NCBI GenBank assembly: GCA_944548615.1
Contig: OX155957.1
Span: 26,984,863 to 27,048,862, forward strand
Source of the DNA: Micropterix aruncella
Taxonomy: Eukaryota > Arthropoda > Insecta > Lepidoptera > Micropterigidae
Direction of reading: 5' to 3'
DNA length: 64,000 bases
Position 1 is the first letter of the stretch, and the number at the start of each line of letters is the position of its first letter. Positions 34,290-45,200 of this stretch are shown piece by piece. Under the pieces are notes generated by a model. It did no database searches. It saw only the letters and a program-made list of their open reading frames with translations, and had not been told where the DNA came from. The position numbers and the translations under genes were made by a program.

Positions 34290-34890
34290 CTAGTTGTTGC
34301 CCGCGGCTTCACTTCGCGTAGAGTTTCAAATCGTAGGGCGGCGTTTATTTGCCTTTTTAGACGATACCTTTAGATATTATATAGTGCAAGACGTCCCCCC
34401 CTCCCTTTTAATGCACGCTACCTATCTCGTAGACTTACGCGTCTAGTTCCTCGCCTCGCGTTACTAATTTCATTATATCTCTATATGTATACCACCTAAA
34501 CACATACAGTCAATGGCTAATTTTATCTCTATTTACCACCTGGGATAATGGATTAATTTATTTTGATAAGGATTCTTATTTTATAGCTAATGTCTTCAAC
34601 AAACACTGTATACTTAGTTTTGTAGCTCAAATATAAAAGTTGGATATATTCTGTTGTTGACTTTTTATAGATCTTTTTAAGGCCGATGTTTTTATCGTAT
34701 ATTGTTTCACATATATCAAATCGTTTCCTTAGCGCACGCCGATAAAACAACTCACCAGCTCATTTTTTTCCGACTTAATTTACAAATATCGTGATTTCTT
34801 ATTGAAATCAAATATCGAACACTAAAATATAGCCTATTAGGCTATTATAGCACTCGTCGATAATGGAACTTTCCATTTAGTATTCAGTAT
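34290..34890 (-). mobile_element. Helitron-like non-autonomous element, copy 2 (5' truncated)
   Basis: On the minus strand the 3' end reads GAAGCCGCGGGCAACAACTAG followed by T. Shared internal blocks include GATAGGTAGCGTGCAT, GACGTCTTGCACTATAT and TGAGCTGGTGAG, as in 26594-27368. The 5' TC end was not found. Confidence 0.68.
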
Positions 34891-35290
34891 TCAGTATTCA
34901 ATTTATTAATTCAGAATATACAATAAAAGCATGAATATTAGTTAAAGCTAATTATCGCATATTAGAATTCGTCAGTTGCTAGTAATATACATATGTAGAT
35001 ATAAAACTATTAAAGCAGAAATATAAATTAATTTGACAATAGCGTCGACTAAAGTCGGCTTTACACGGGCAACAAATAAATTTAAAAAAAAATAGAGCTG
35101 AATCCATGTACATGAGTATACATATAAAATAAATAATTATTATAACAATATTAATAGTTATCTTAGGCACTCTATAGAAATGATAATCACACAATAGAAA
35201 GTATCAAAACAAAATTGTAAAAAAACAACGTATGTAATATGGTCAGGTATGTTAACTTAAACATTGTAATCTACATATTAAATATTAAAT

Positions 35291-35835
35291 TCATAATATT
35301 ATTATCAAACAATAAAAACTAAAATGAGGTACCTGAAAGTTACATATTAATGTTATTCCCATTTGAAAGAATTGGCATGTTAAAAAAAAATCACCCAGCT
35401 TATAGAAAGCATGTGTGGATTGCAGCTTTTGTTTAATAAATCTTTTAAACGCCTTTGTTTCCATCTTTCTTGTGGAGAGTGGTAGCTGGTTAAAGAGCTT
35501 ATAGCTCAAATATCCAAAGGACTTTTGTGTCTGCGTAAGGCGTACTTTAGGCAGGATAAAATCATCACGTCTGCGTGTATTGTGGGAGTGCATATTCCCG
35601 TTTACCTCTTGTTCGTTAATATTAGATTTAGCATATAGTAGACATTTTAAAACATATTCAGACGTAAAAGTCAGTATTTTGTACCTAATAAAGTATGGTT
35701 CCTTAGTGCGTATCACGGGATACTCCTGCAATTGCTCTCAGTGCACTTTTCTGTAAAATGTAAACCCTAGAACTGTCTGTGGCATTCCACCATATCAGTA
35801 CACCATAAGTCATTTTAAAATAGAAACAGGCTTGA
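35291..35835 (-). pseudogene. CR1/jockey-type RT C-terminal fragment
   Basis: The minus strand encodes KMTYGVLIWWNATDSSRVYI (thumb region) from about 35820. After a frameshift near 35720 comes a 146-codon ORF with HSHNTRRRDDFILPKVRL and FGYLSYKLFNQLP, the usual ORF2 C-terminal block. There are no catalytic motifs, so it is a dead 5'-truncated copy. Confidence 0.72.
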
Positions 35836-36644
35836 TTCGCAGTTATTGCAGCGATTTCGCCATTATTGTAATCATTTTTAAAATCGGATAAGTAATTTCG
35901 GATTACCTCCTACATACATATGTACGTATAATACCAAACGAATTTTCAAATCATAGCTGTTATTATTTGAATATAACTGACATAAAGATGTCAATTTTTT
36001 ATTTGGTACACATGTATCAATATGTAATAATAACGCACCTCAACGTTTAGATTAACCAATATATGGTATTCTATCTCCGTATTTTTACTGTTTATAATGG
36101 TATTATCTCTGTGATGTAATTAGGATATATTAAAAAATACGATAGATGGCACCAATAATTAAATGTTATTATTGTTATCATGGATTAAATGATTTGATTT
36201 TTATAATCAATCGGTCTTTTATAAAAAAACATTAATTATCAATTTTAATTATAGACGGCCAAATAAATTTCTATTAGTTTGGCTGTCAATGCTAACAGCG
36301 CCACCTGCACTTCGTCATCTTGGAAGGGTTGCCAATCATTTTATTGAAAGGCGCAATCTATTACCATATACAATCAAAGATTAAACTGAAGTAAATTGAT
36401 AATAAATCGCCAATAAACAAGGCACTGCACAATATAAATTGAATAGATGATAGCATACCGATAAACAGCAATTAAACCGTGCGTAACCTCTGATTTTAGA
36501 TACAGTTTAATGGTCTATGTATGAGTCAGTTAAAATCGATAAAATTTAGGGCGAATTGCAGCAAAGGGAAAGTCGATCAATTAGGTAAGAGCAACGGTGT
36601 AGAAGGTGTTAGTCTAGCGTGAAAATGGATCTCAAGTCGCCGCA

Positions 36645-36707
36645 GTCTGCGTTGACTTATCTAGGGCCTTTGATGAAATTAATCACAAATTGCCTGTAGC
36701 CATGCTT
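36645..36707 (+). pseudogene. 21-codon reverse transcriptase motif-A remnant
   Basis: The plus frame reads VCVDLSRAFDEINHKLPVAM, the motif A of a CR1/jockey-type RT. It is directly followed by a partial copy (about 36708-36915) of the 14822/49070 3'-UTR repeat in the opposite sense, so the junction is a rearrangement. Confidence 0.55.
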
Positions 36708-36915
36708 TTTTTATTGTATTAAAATTAATACATAGTTGTGTAGACATTATTTTATTAGTATGAACATTTAATTATATTTACAATTTGTATATCATTAAAT
36801 GCTTCATTCGATTACAAATCAAATGAATAATGCTTATTCGTAAGAAAGTATCTAAAGTATGTACAAAGGTATTATTTGTAAAATCAAATCGAGTCTCACC
36901 ATTTAGGATAATATT
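36708..36915 (-). repeat. non-LTR 3'-UTR repeat, partial copy
   Basis: It shares TTAATACATAGTTGTGTAGACATT and AATCGAGTCTCACCATTTAG with 14860-15035 in the same direction. Confidence 0.55.
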
Positions 36916-38270
36916 TAATCGAAATGATAATCGAAATGTTATTGTCAGATGGATAAAATACATAAAGTAAGATAAGTAGGTAAAAATTAGCTCATAATGC
37001 TGTGATTCTATTATAAAAAAAAAAAAAAGTAATGAAAATTATAAACAGAAAAATATTATTATCAACAGTTTCTTCGGTTTATTTCAGTTTGCGGACAATC
37101 AGTTGTGGGTTAAAATTATCAGCCATAACGGCGAATGGGGACGTCCGGTAGCTTTAAAAAAATCCCTAGGCTTTGTAGTAGACAGCGCGCTCCGGTGAAC
37201 GCTCATATTGGTGCAGTTTACGATAACTTAGGGCGAGAGTGTTAAAGCTTGAATCGTCTGCGATCTCTCTGCAAACCTACTATTTTTCATAACTGCACGC
37301 CCTACTATCGTATGGCGTGGATCTTCGTTACTCAAAAATAGTGTACTACAGAATACCTCCGCCAGGCAAGTCTTCCCAGATATGAAGATACTTACCATGC
37401 CGTTCATGAGCCGATTCAAGAGAAAACCAATCTTCGAGGTCATTTCTTAGGTCCCAGCCAACGTTACTAACTTTTCTTGCTAAAGCTTTACACGTCGAGC
37501 TTTCCCTTTCGCAAAAGAATCTACTACCACATCAACTAATAATTATAGTGACACGTTTGAAAGAGTAGTAGTTATTAAAGAAAACCAACGCGAATCAGCA
37601 ACAAAAATACCGACCATCGCTTGATGTTCGGCCGTTTGGGTATAACCGGCTACACTCGTGTAACCCCGTCACATTCTGTCTGTGGGGGGGGGGGGGGGGC
37701 TGTAGGCGCGACACATGAATTTGGCGCCCCCTTGAATTGCTCCGAGCAGCCTTCTTGCCGTCGTCAACCCTAGAAATCCTACCCAGAAACCTAGATCTCA
37801 TCCTACACAAATCTCTCTTTTGATTTGGAATAGAAATAAAGTATAATAGTCTGGGGATATATTTTTTATAAATCATGTATCTACTCTGCATTATCATAGA
37901 GCAACAACTTTCCTCTCTATTTATCCGCGTGGTCTATAATCAGAGCTCCATTACTATCCCAGAAAACTGAGGTCATCAACTACGTAATGGTGTATTGAAC
38001 CTTAAACCTTCTACCTAGAATTGTTGTCTTTCCTTTTCTACCCAATATTTTGACTCCTGCTTGAATTCCGGGTCAACCTATTAAATCTACATCTCTTCAC
38101 AAGTCAAAACTTTTCAAATACGTTACTGCAAATAATGTAGGTGGGCTCAATTTCCATCTTTTCAATGCTGCTGAGATTTTTACCTTATTTTTCCTACCTA
38201 CGATAAAAAGGTTTTAGAGCGAGTGTAACATTATAGGAGAATAGATTTCGTAAGTGAATTTTTAAACTTG

Positions 38271-38302
38271 GATGACCAAGACACTAATGTGTCTTGGTCA
38301 TC
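38271..38302. repeat. perfect 14-bp palindrome
   Basis: GATGACCAAGACAC and GTGTCTTGGTCATC flank the 4-nt loop TAAT. No flanking element could be defined. Confidence 0.8.
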
Positions 38303-38616
38303 TGATTTGTTCGATATTTCCAAATTAGCATAGGCATGCTCTACTTATAAACGTAATTTGAATGGAATATTTCAACGATTTCGTACGAATCAGCAAATTA
38401 AAATGTATTGAAACGTAGCTACATTGTATGTGATAAGTCCATAAAACTGTGTACGAGGGCCACAATGAAAGTTTACAATGCCGAAAACTTTCAGATTCTT
38501 CAACTTCAACTTCAATAACTCCGGATTCGTATTCATTCGAATAATAAATAATAAACTAATAGTTTAAAAAACAACACTAAAACACGCTTTTGGGATATGA
38601 TACGATATTCACAGAC

Positions 38617-38880
38617 ACACGGCTATGATACGATATTCCATCATGGAATGCCAGTGCCTATCTTCCGGCGTCATCATCAGACCTTGAAACCTAATCGTGG
38701 TCAAAGTTCATTCCAAGACTTTTCTAACAAGTCCAAACACAGCTATGATACGATGTTCCATCACGAAGTTCAAGTTCATATCTTCCAACTCCATCATCAG
38801 ATCAGTTCGACAGTACCATATTATTGTATTGTCATCAGAACCACACACAGCTGCCAAGTTTCATGACGCTACGATCCTTG
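38617..38880 (+). repeat. two-unit imperfect tandem repeat (~120 bp)
   Basis: GCTATGATACGATATTCCATCA at about 38621 recurs as GCTATGATACGATGTTCCATCA at about 38742, each followed by a TATCTTCC..CATCATCAGA block. Overlapping ORFs are products of the repeat. Confidence 0.6.
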
Positions 38881-39254
38881 GAAGATGGTTAAATTAGTAA
38901 CCTTAGATTCCATTACATAGTTACATACAGGTTGACCTAATAAAAGCGTGTTAAAAATATTAAATGGCCAAAACCAATTTCCAGTAAATGTATTCTGTTC
39001 CACCGTGTTAACACCGCAAACATGTTTTTCATATTCTTCGACAGCTTCTCCTGGCGATAATAATCGCTAACCGCATAATTGTTTCCCCCTCCAATGTGTA
39101 ACGTCCCGCTCGGGACGATCGCCTACCTACGGTAAAATGTCTAATGGGCAGTTAAAAAAAATCATGTTCAATGCGATCATTTTACAGTTCTTCTTTTTAT
39201 GGTCCGTATAGTGGTTTATAACTTATGGACGTTTTTCTCAAGGCCGTCGATTCA

Positions 39255-39424
39255 CGCCGGTTTGGCTCATCTTGCTAGACCCAAATGGTTAACGGCTGTT
39301 TTGTTTCGGGATCTTAGCTGTAAATCCACGTTTCGTCACCTTCTACTATAATCCACTCCAAAGTGTGATACCTTTCGTTGAATCTGGTAAGCATGACATT
39401 ACACCAAGTGACGCATTCCGTTTT
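39255..39424 (-). pseudogene. mariner transposase fragment (first catalytic Asp region)
   Basis: The minus strand reads LEWIIVEGDETWIYS, stop, DPETKQPLTIWV, stop, QDEPN, the mariner GDETW motif block. Two in-frame stops show it is inactive. Neither end of the element was located. Confidence 0.75.
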
Positions 39425-39732
39425 TTGGAGCCTCAGTCAAATTGTGTGGGATCCTCCACAATTTGCAAACACATCAAATTGTGTGGGATCCAACTCCAGC
39501 AGAGCTTTCTCGCAGCCAAACGTTCGTGTAGGATTGATTGTATCTGACTCATGCCTACAATTAGGATTATTTCGTTATTGTAGGATTAATTGTGTGTGAC
39601 CCTAACCTAATCTCCTAACATATTAATGATGAATAAATACTGTAGATTTCAATTAATTATTTTGCGGATGAATAGATAACAATAGCATTGATGAAATATT
39701 GACTTATTTAAGTTGGTTTACCCTATTGGCTA

Positions 39733-40493
39733 AGAAATAGGACAAGAAATTATCGAATATGTAGATGAATATATATATTTAGGACAGATTATATCAATAA
39801 AAGACCAATACTCAAAAGAAATCGATAGAAGAATAAGCAACACTTGGAAACGGTACTGGTCACTAAAAGAGATAGTTAAAAATGAAACGATACCAATGTC
39901 AATAAAAAGTAAACTTTATAATACATGCATTCTCCCATGTCTTACTTACGGGTGTCAAACTTGGCCTGCCATGAACAAAAACAACCATAAACTTATAGTA
40001 TGCCAACGAAACATGGAGCGAAGTATGCTAAACATAAGGCTACAGGACAGGTGGACGACCTCAAAAATAAGGAAAACAACAAAGGTGAACGATGTTTTAA
40101 ACAAAATTAGAAAACTAAAATGGAACTGGGCTGGTCACATCACGAGAACCAACAAAGAAAAATGGACGAAGGACGTAATGGAATGGTATCCTAGAAATGG
40201 GAAAAGACAAAAAGGACGTCAAATTAAAAGATGGGAAGATGACTTACCGAAAGGATGGAGAAGGTTGGCTTGGGACAGAGATGAATGGAAGAAAATGGGG
40301 TAGGCCTATGTCGAAGGACAACCTGACCAAAACACTGGCTGCTGAAGAATAATATTATGATACCTTATTTAAAAATTAGATTAAAAAAATAATAAAATAT
40401 ATTGTTTTACCTCATAAGGCAAAATTGTATAATACGGTCAGCGAATAAAGGCTTTTATTATTTTATTATTATTATTATTATTATACCCTATTG
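39733..40493 (+). mobile_element. 5'-truncated RTE-type retroposon with 14-bp TSD
   Basis: The element is bracketed by the exact 14-bp repeat TACCCTATTGGCTA at 39719-39732 and 40494-40507. It holds the C-terminal part of an RTE-clade reverse transcriptase, then AATAAAGGC and a (TTATTA)n tail, the usual RTE 3' end. The insertion kept only the last ~760 bp of the parent element. Confidence 0.88.
39734..40345 (+). pseudogene. RTE-type RT C-terminal domain, one premature stop
   Basis: The frame is open from the 5' junction to 40303 (190 codons). It includes YLGQIIS, YGCQTW, ERSMLNI, KWNWAGHITR and RWEDDL, all hallmarks of the RTE-clade C-terminus. The TAG at 40301-40303 stands where the family has a Glu codon; the same frame continues for 13 codons (AYVEGQPDQN...) to TGA at 40343. 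The RT catalytic core and endonuclease are absent. Confidence 0.82.
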
Positions 40494-41475
40494 GCTACCC
40501 AATAAAGTGTTTTGATTATTATTCCTGTCATGGGATATATATTTTGAAAAATCACAGTAAGTTAGGAGTTAAATTCTTACATATTCTTGTTATTTCTTCA
40601 GTCATGATAATATCTTTATTGAATTATAATATTTGTAATTTATATTCATATATTTTAAAACAAAAATATTTTTTCCCACGAGCTCGACGTTTTTATATCA
40701 TTTGAAGAAAACCAAATTCGTATTTAAAAATAAATTCAGTAAAATATATTTAATTACCTTATATTCGAGTGATTAAAATTGTGTACCTGCTAATGGTAAT
40801 TTTATTCCTATGGGACCGTTATAATATTTTATTCCTATTTTGTCATTTGATCGATTGATCGACTAAAAATATTAAGAAACGACACAATATTAGAGACATT
40901 ATTATCAGGCTATTAAGTCACTTTTGTTTTTTCATTATTAATAAAGAAGTAGTAAAGTATTCGTAACAGAAAAGAAAAAAAAAGTTAATTCATTTTGATT
41001 TGTATTTTGTTATCTTAGTATTACTTCTGGTGCTGATTATTATTGAAAAACTTACTGAATATTTTATTTTTTTGTTGACTATTATTGATATTTTTTTCAG
41101 TCTGAATTTGTTTTTATAATGGAATCAAAAGTACATTCATATAAAAAAAGTAAATGTACATGTAAAAATAAATAAATACATAAATAAATAAAATGTAATG
41201 AAGTTTAAAATAACTTTGCACCGATGTAAAATGACGTATTCCATAATCTCAAAGTTTTTGGAATTAATAAACAATGATTTCCACTATTCAATTTCCAACT
41301 CATCGTCTTTTCGTCTTACCGTATATATACAGTTCAGTGATCGATTTGAAAATGTTGTCTTCCCCACACTGCGACCGGACAAAACAGTGCGTCCGAGAGC
41401 AACTGCCCGCTATTCGCACTCAGACGCTACCGTGTAAACATTCCGACTCAGCATAACAGAGAACGACGATCAGCG

Positions 41476-42246
41476 ATGCCGCTTCCAACCCAGTACTTTG
41501 AGGATGTGGTTTCCGAAGTGGTGCACGAGATCGGCTTCGACGACTATATAATGAAGGTGGAGGACGGCACCGCGCGCGGGCAGAACTTCCTCGGCGCCAT
41601 CTACCGAGTGAAAATCGAAGGCGAGTGCGACGGATCATACAAAAAATCGAACCTGATCGTGAAGCTGCTGCCGGAATCGGAAAAGCAGCGGCAGCAGATG
41701 CAAATGGAGAACTTTTCGGATCGCGAGGCGTTCGTCTACCGAGAGGTGATTCCGTGGTTCGACAGGCTGCAAGACAAGTTCAACGTGAAGGACAAGCTGA
41801 ACCACGTGAAGATGCACAGAGTCCTGAGCGAAAAATACAAGGAAATGCTCGTGATGAATGACCTATCTGCCGAAGGATATAGAAGCAGCAAAGACGGGCG
41901 CAACCTAGACCTGGAACACTCCACTATTATAATGCAAGAGTTAGGGAAACTCCACGCTTTATCGTTAGCGATGAAACACTACAAACCAGAGGAGTGCAAG
42001 AAACTGCGTAAATTAGACGAAGTTTTGCTTACAGATAAGAATGTGTTCATGAAGAAGATCATAGAAGATCATGTTAGGCACGGATTTGAGAGTGTATGCG
42101 ACCCATCTGTTATAAAAGTACTCAGAGGTCTACACGAGGGATCGTATGAAAAGGCGATGGAACTCCTAAAATACGAATCGACAGAGCAGCACGGTGTTCT
42201 ATGTCATGGAGATCTCTGGGCGAGCAACGTACTCTTCAAATATGAG
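41476..42246 (+). CDS. gene D exon 1
   Basis: The exon is 257 codons, ending TTC AAA TAT GAG before GTGAGT. It holds the N-lobe and catalytic loop. Confidence 0.94.
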
Positions 42247-45200
42247 GTGAGTTTGCTTGTATGTTATATTTATATATAGCTTGGCTAAAAAGTAACGATT
42301 GATATTTTCTTCTGGGTTTTTACAGAAAGAGTTTGACTGATTTCATGCAGGATACTATAATTTAAAAAGTATATTCCTAAAGTCCATTTCATGCCAAATA
42401 TAGTGGTTTTTGAATTATTTGTATATCTTTATCAATATATTACAATAAAATTTTCTGCAAACCAAGTTTTTCATTAAAATTTACTTAATCGCTGGTTTAT
42501 TAATCAAAATGCAGTCGAGTCTCGGTTATAATTTTTTGGGAGATATTTATATGTTTATAAAGAACATTCTGTAAAATCTTTACTCGTTTTCAGTCAGTCC
42601 CTTTTTAGATATTGACTGAGAAAATTGACGTTCAACGACTTTCGGCCATTTTTGAAAATCTCTAGTAAAATAGGGACTGCATTTTGAGAACTAAAACTTT
42701 TATTATACATATTATAATTTAGATCATCTCAGAGGTTTAGAGGTTAATACTTACGATCTAATTAATATATATTATAATTTCCAATAAAGCACTTTTGCAA
42801 GAAAAATACTCTTTTTTGCAATTAATTTGCACGGTACCATACATAAGGTCACAAAGACGAATATCCACACACACAGTAATACATTTTACAGAAATCACTT
42901 TGGATCATAAAACGTGGAGATCCGGTGAAAACTAGAATTCAATATTTTGCTTTTGCTTTGAACTCAATTCTTTGTATACACTTCGTGTATCACGATTAAT
43001 ATTTTTTTGAAAGCATAAAAAGATATATTGCGCTTCGAGTACCTATTTATTATTTTGCTTAATCCATGACTGGAATTATCGCGGTATTTTAACGGCTTTC
43101 GCCAATAAGAAACCTCCTCTCATAGGCATGCCTATTTGAGAAACTAGTTTGTCTACTTTCTGCAGATGGATAATAAACCTGCACGTAATTAGAATATTTA
43201 TACATCGGTGACACTGGAAGTTTACGTAACTGGCCACTTACTAAACCTTTTTTAAAAATAAATACAACATTTAAAATTGAACACGAATATTTTGAGAAGC
43301 ATTAAATTGATTTTTTGTCATTTAGTGTATTTTTGTCTTATTTATTCCGAAAAGATTTACGTGGCTCTCGTATTTATCCTAAAGTCGGATACATTCTACT
43401 TCAAATATTGATTTTATTGTATTATTATATAAAATTTTATATGACTTACCATATATTTCAATTTAACAACTTGTTGATACTTTCCCATGACTTTGTTTCT
43501 TTTTCTTCTTTTTTGTTTTTATACGACTGCCCAACAAAAAAGAAGTGTAATGTATTTAGGATTCAACTATGTATGTTTTCCGTTTCTTTATTCCACCATA
43601 ACTTCTAAACGCTTGAACCGATTCAGATGTGTGGTATTGTTAGAATTCTTATGTCATCTCGAGTGTCACAGAGTACTGTCCAAATATCAAGTAAGTAGTT
43701 GTCTAGATGTCTAAATGTCAATAAATTAAGATAAATATATCGTGTTTAGTATCAAATTAAGGGTCTGATTACATCTACTTTTACGGATAAATACATAAAG
43801 CACAAATATTTCTCAATTTGTCGTTATGTTATGTGTTGTCATCCATAGGGTACATATATGGATAAACACATAAACCACAAATACTTAAAAAAAACCGCAA
43901 TAAAAACAATTTTAAGTACTTTTAAATAGTTCACATTTCTGTAAAGGCAGTCGTGTTTTTGATTACCTATTTTAAATATATTTACTTGCCTTTCTTGACT
44001 ATAGTTTCTTCTTTCTTTTAGTTTTAAATCTATCCCGTTTTTATAATGAAATGGCGATTTATTTTTTGAGGACCACATTTTTAGGCAATTTAGTTTTTAG
44101 CGAGCATTTTACTACAACGTTTTAAAAAAATCACTGTATTATTAAAGTCTTGTCCACCCTAGAAAGGGTTAGTCCTAGTTGGGTGCAGAATCGAATAAGC
44201 ATGAGGTCAAGAGTTTGCCATTCAATTCCAGTTATTTTTGATGAAAGTATCAAAAAACAATGTTTTATAGAAATTAATTTCTAAAGAAATAAATAAATAA
44301 AGTCTGATTTGGGAATTTAAATAAATGTTACTGCTGCTCTGTTGCCAATGCCAATGACTCCTCGTTGATATTTATATAAATATCAACATTGCATATAATT
44401 GATCGGCAAATAATAATCTTTATAATACGAATAAAACACAGCGCAGTAGAGGGTATCGTTTCCTTTGACCAAAGAGCAATGCGCTTGATTAATCATGTGT
44501 ACAATCAGGTCAGCAAATTAGACATTGATTGTATTGCATAAAATGCGTAATACGTATATCAAAACGAAGTTATTAATAAAACGAAAAAATGCAAATCACG
44601 CATTCATAGCATTGTGATAAGTCGTAAAAACGTGCTATTAATAGCGTTATTATTTCACGAAAACACTTAGTGGCATACGAAAAAATCTGATAATTGCGAT
44701 GTACGTATAGTATAATAGTAGCGTCGATAATGTCATAAAAACTGCGCCTTCAGTTGTCATAGGTTAGTATTGAGATGCTGTTAACGTAGCGATACCTTAC
44801 AGGGTGATCTAAGCCGCTTTTACTATAACTTTTGTTGACTCGCATTACGTATTCTGAATACTGAAAAAGACGGTTGCGTCACCCTAAGACTTTTTAGGCA
44901 AGTAGCCAAGGACTGATTTTATCTGAATATCAATTTCATTAAAAAAAATCGATGAGCACTCTCTCAGTCGGCAGACAAACCGAACCGCAACAGCGCCGCG
45001 CCGCCCGTGCCGTTTATATTTGACCAAAATGTGTAGCGGAATTTAAATATTATTAGTTTAGCTTGTATATGAGATATCCAGCCAAAATTTTATAACGTAA
45101 TTTCCCAACAAGGCATATGTGTACCAAATTTCAAGTCTGTAAGTTCAATATTTCGAGATTAAAATATGATTTGAGTGCCCCCTGGTGGACCGATTTCAAC

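Larger units (their letters stand above)
25251..41475. other. large intergenic region between genes C and D
   Basis: About 16 kb without a host protein gene that I can support. It contains tRNA-Gly at 27679, two Helitron-like copies, tandem repeats (28114, 31339, 38617), non-LTR fragments (30.8, 35.3, 36.6 and 39.7 kb), a mariner remnant at 39.3 kb and a MITE at 33637. It also has an unexplained GC-rich stretch at 28.8-29.5 kb. The ORFs at 37228-37443 and 37595-37897 have no recognisable homology. Confidence 0.7.

Noticed and set aside
37228..37897. Two minus-strand ORFs near 37.2-37.9 kb
   Set aside because: No recognisable motif, and one crosses a G homopolymer; cannot be supported as genes.
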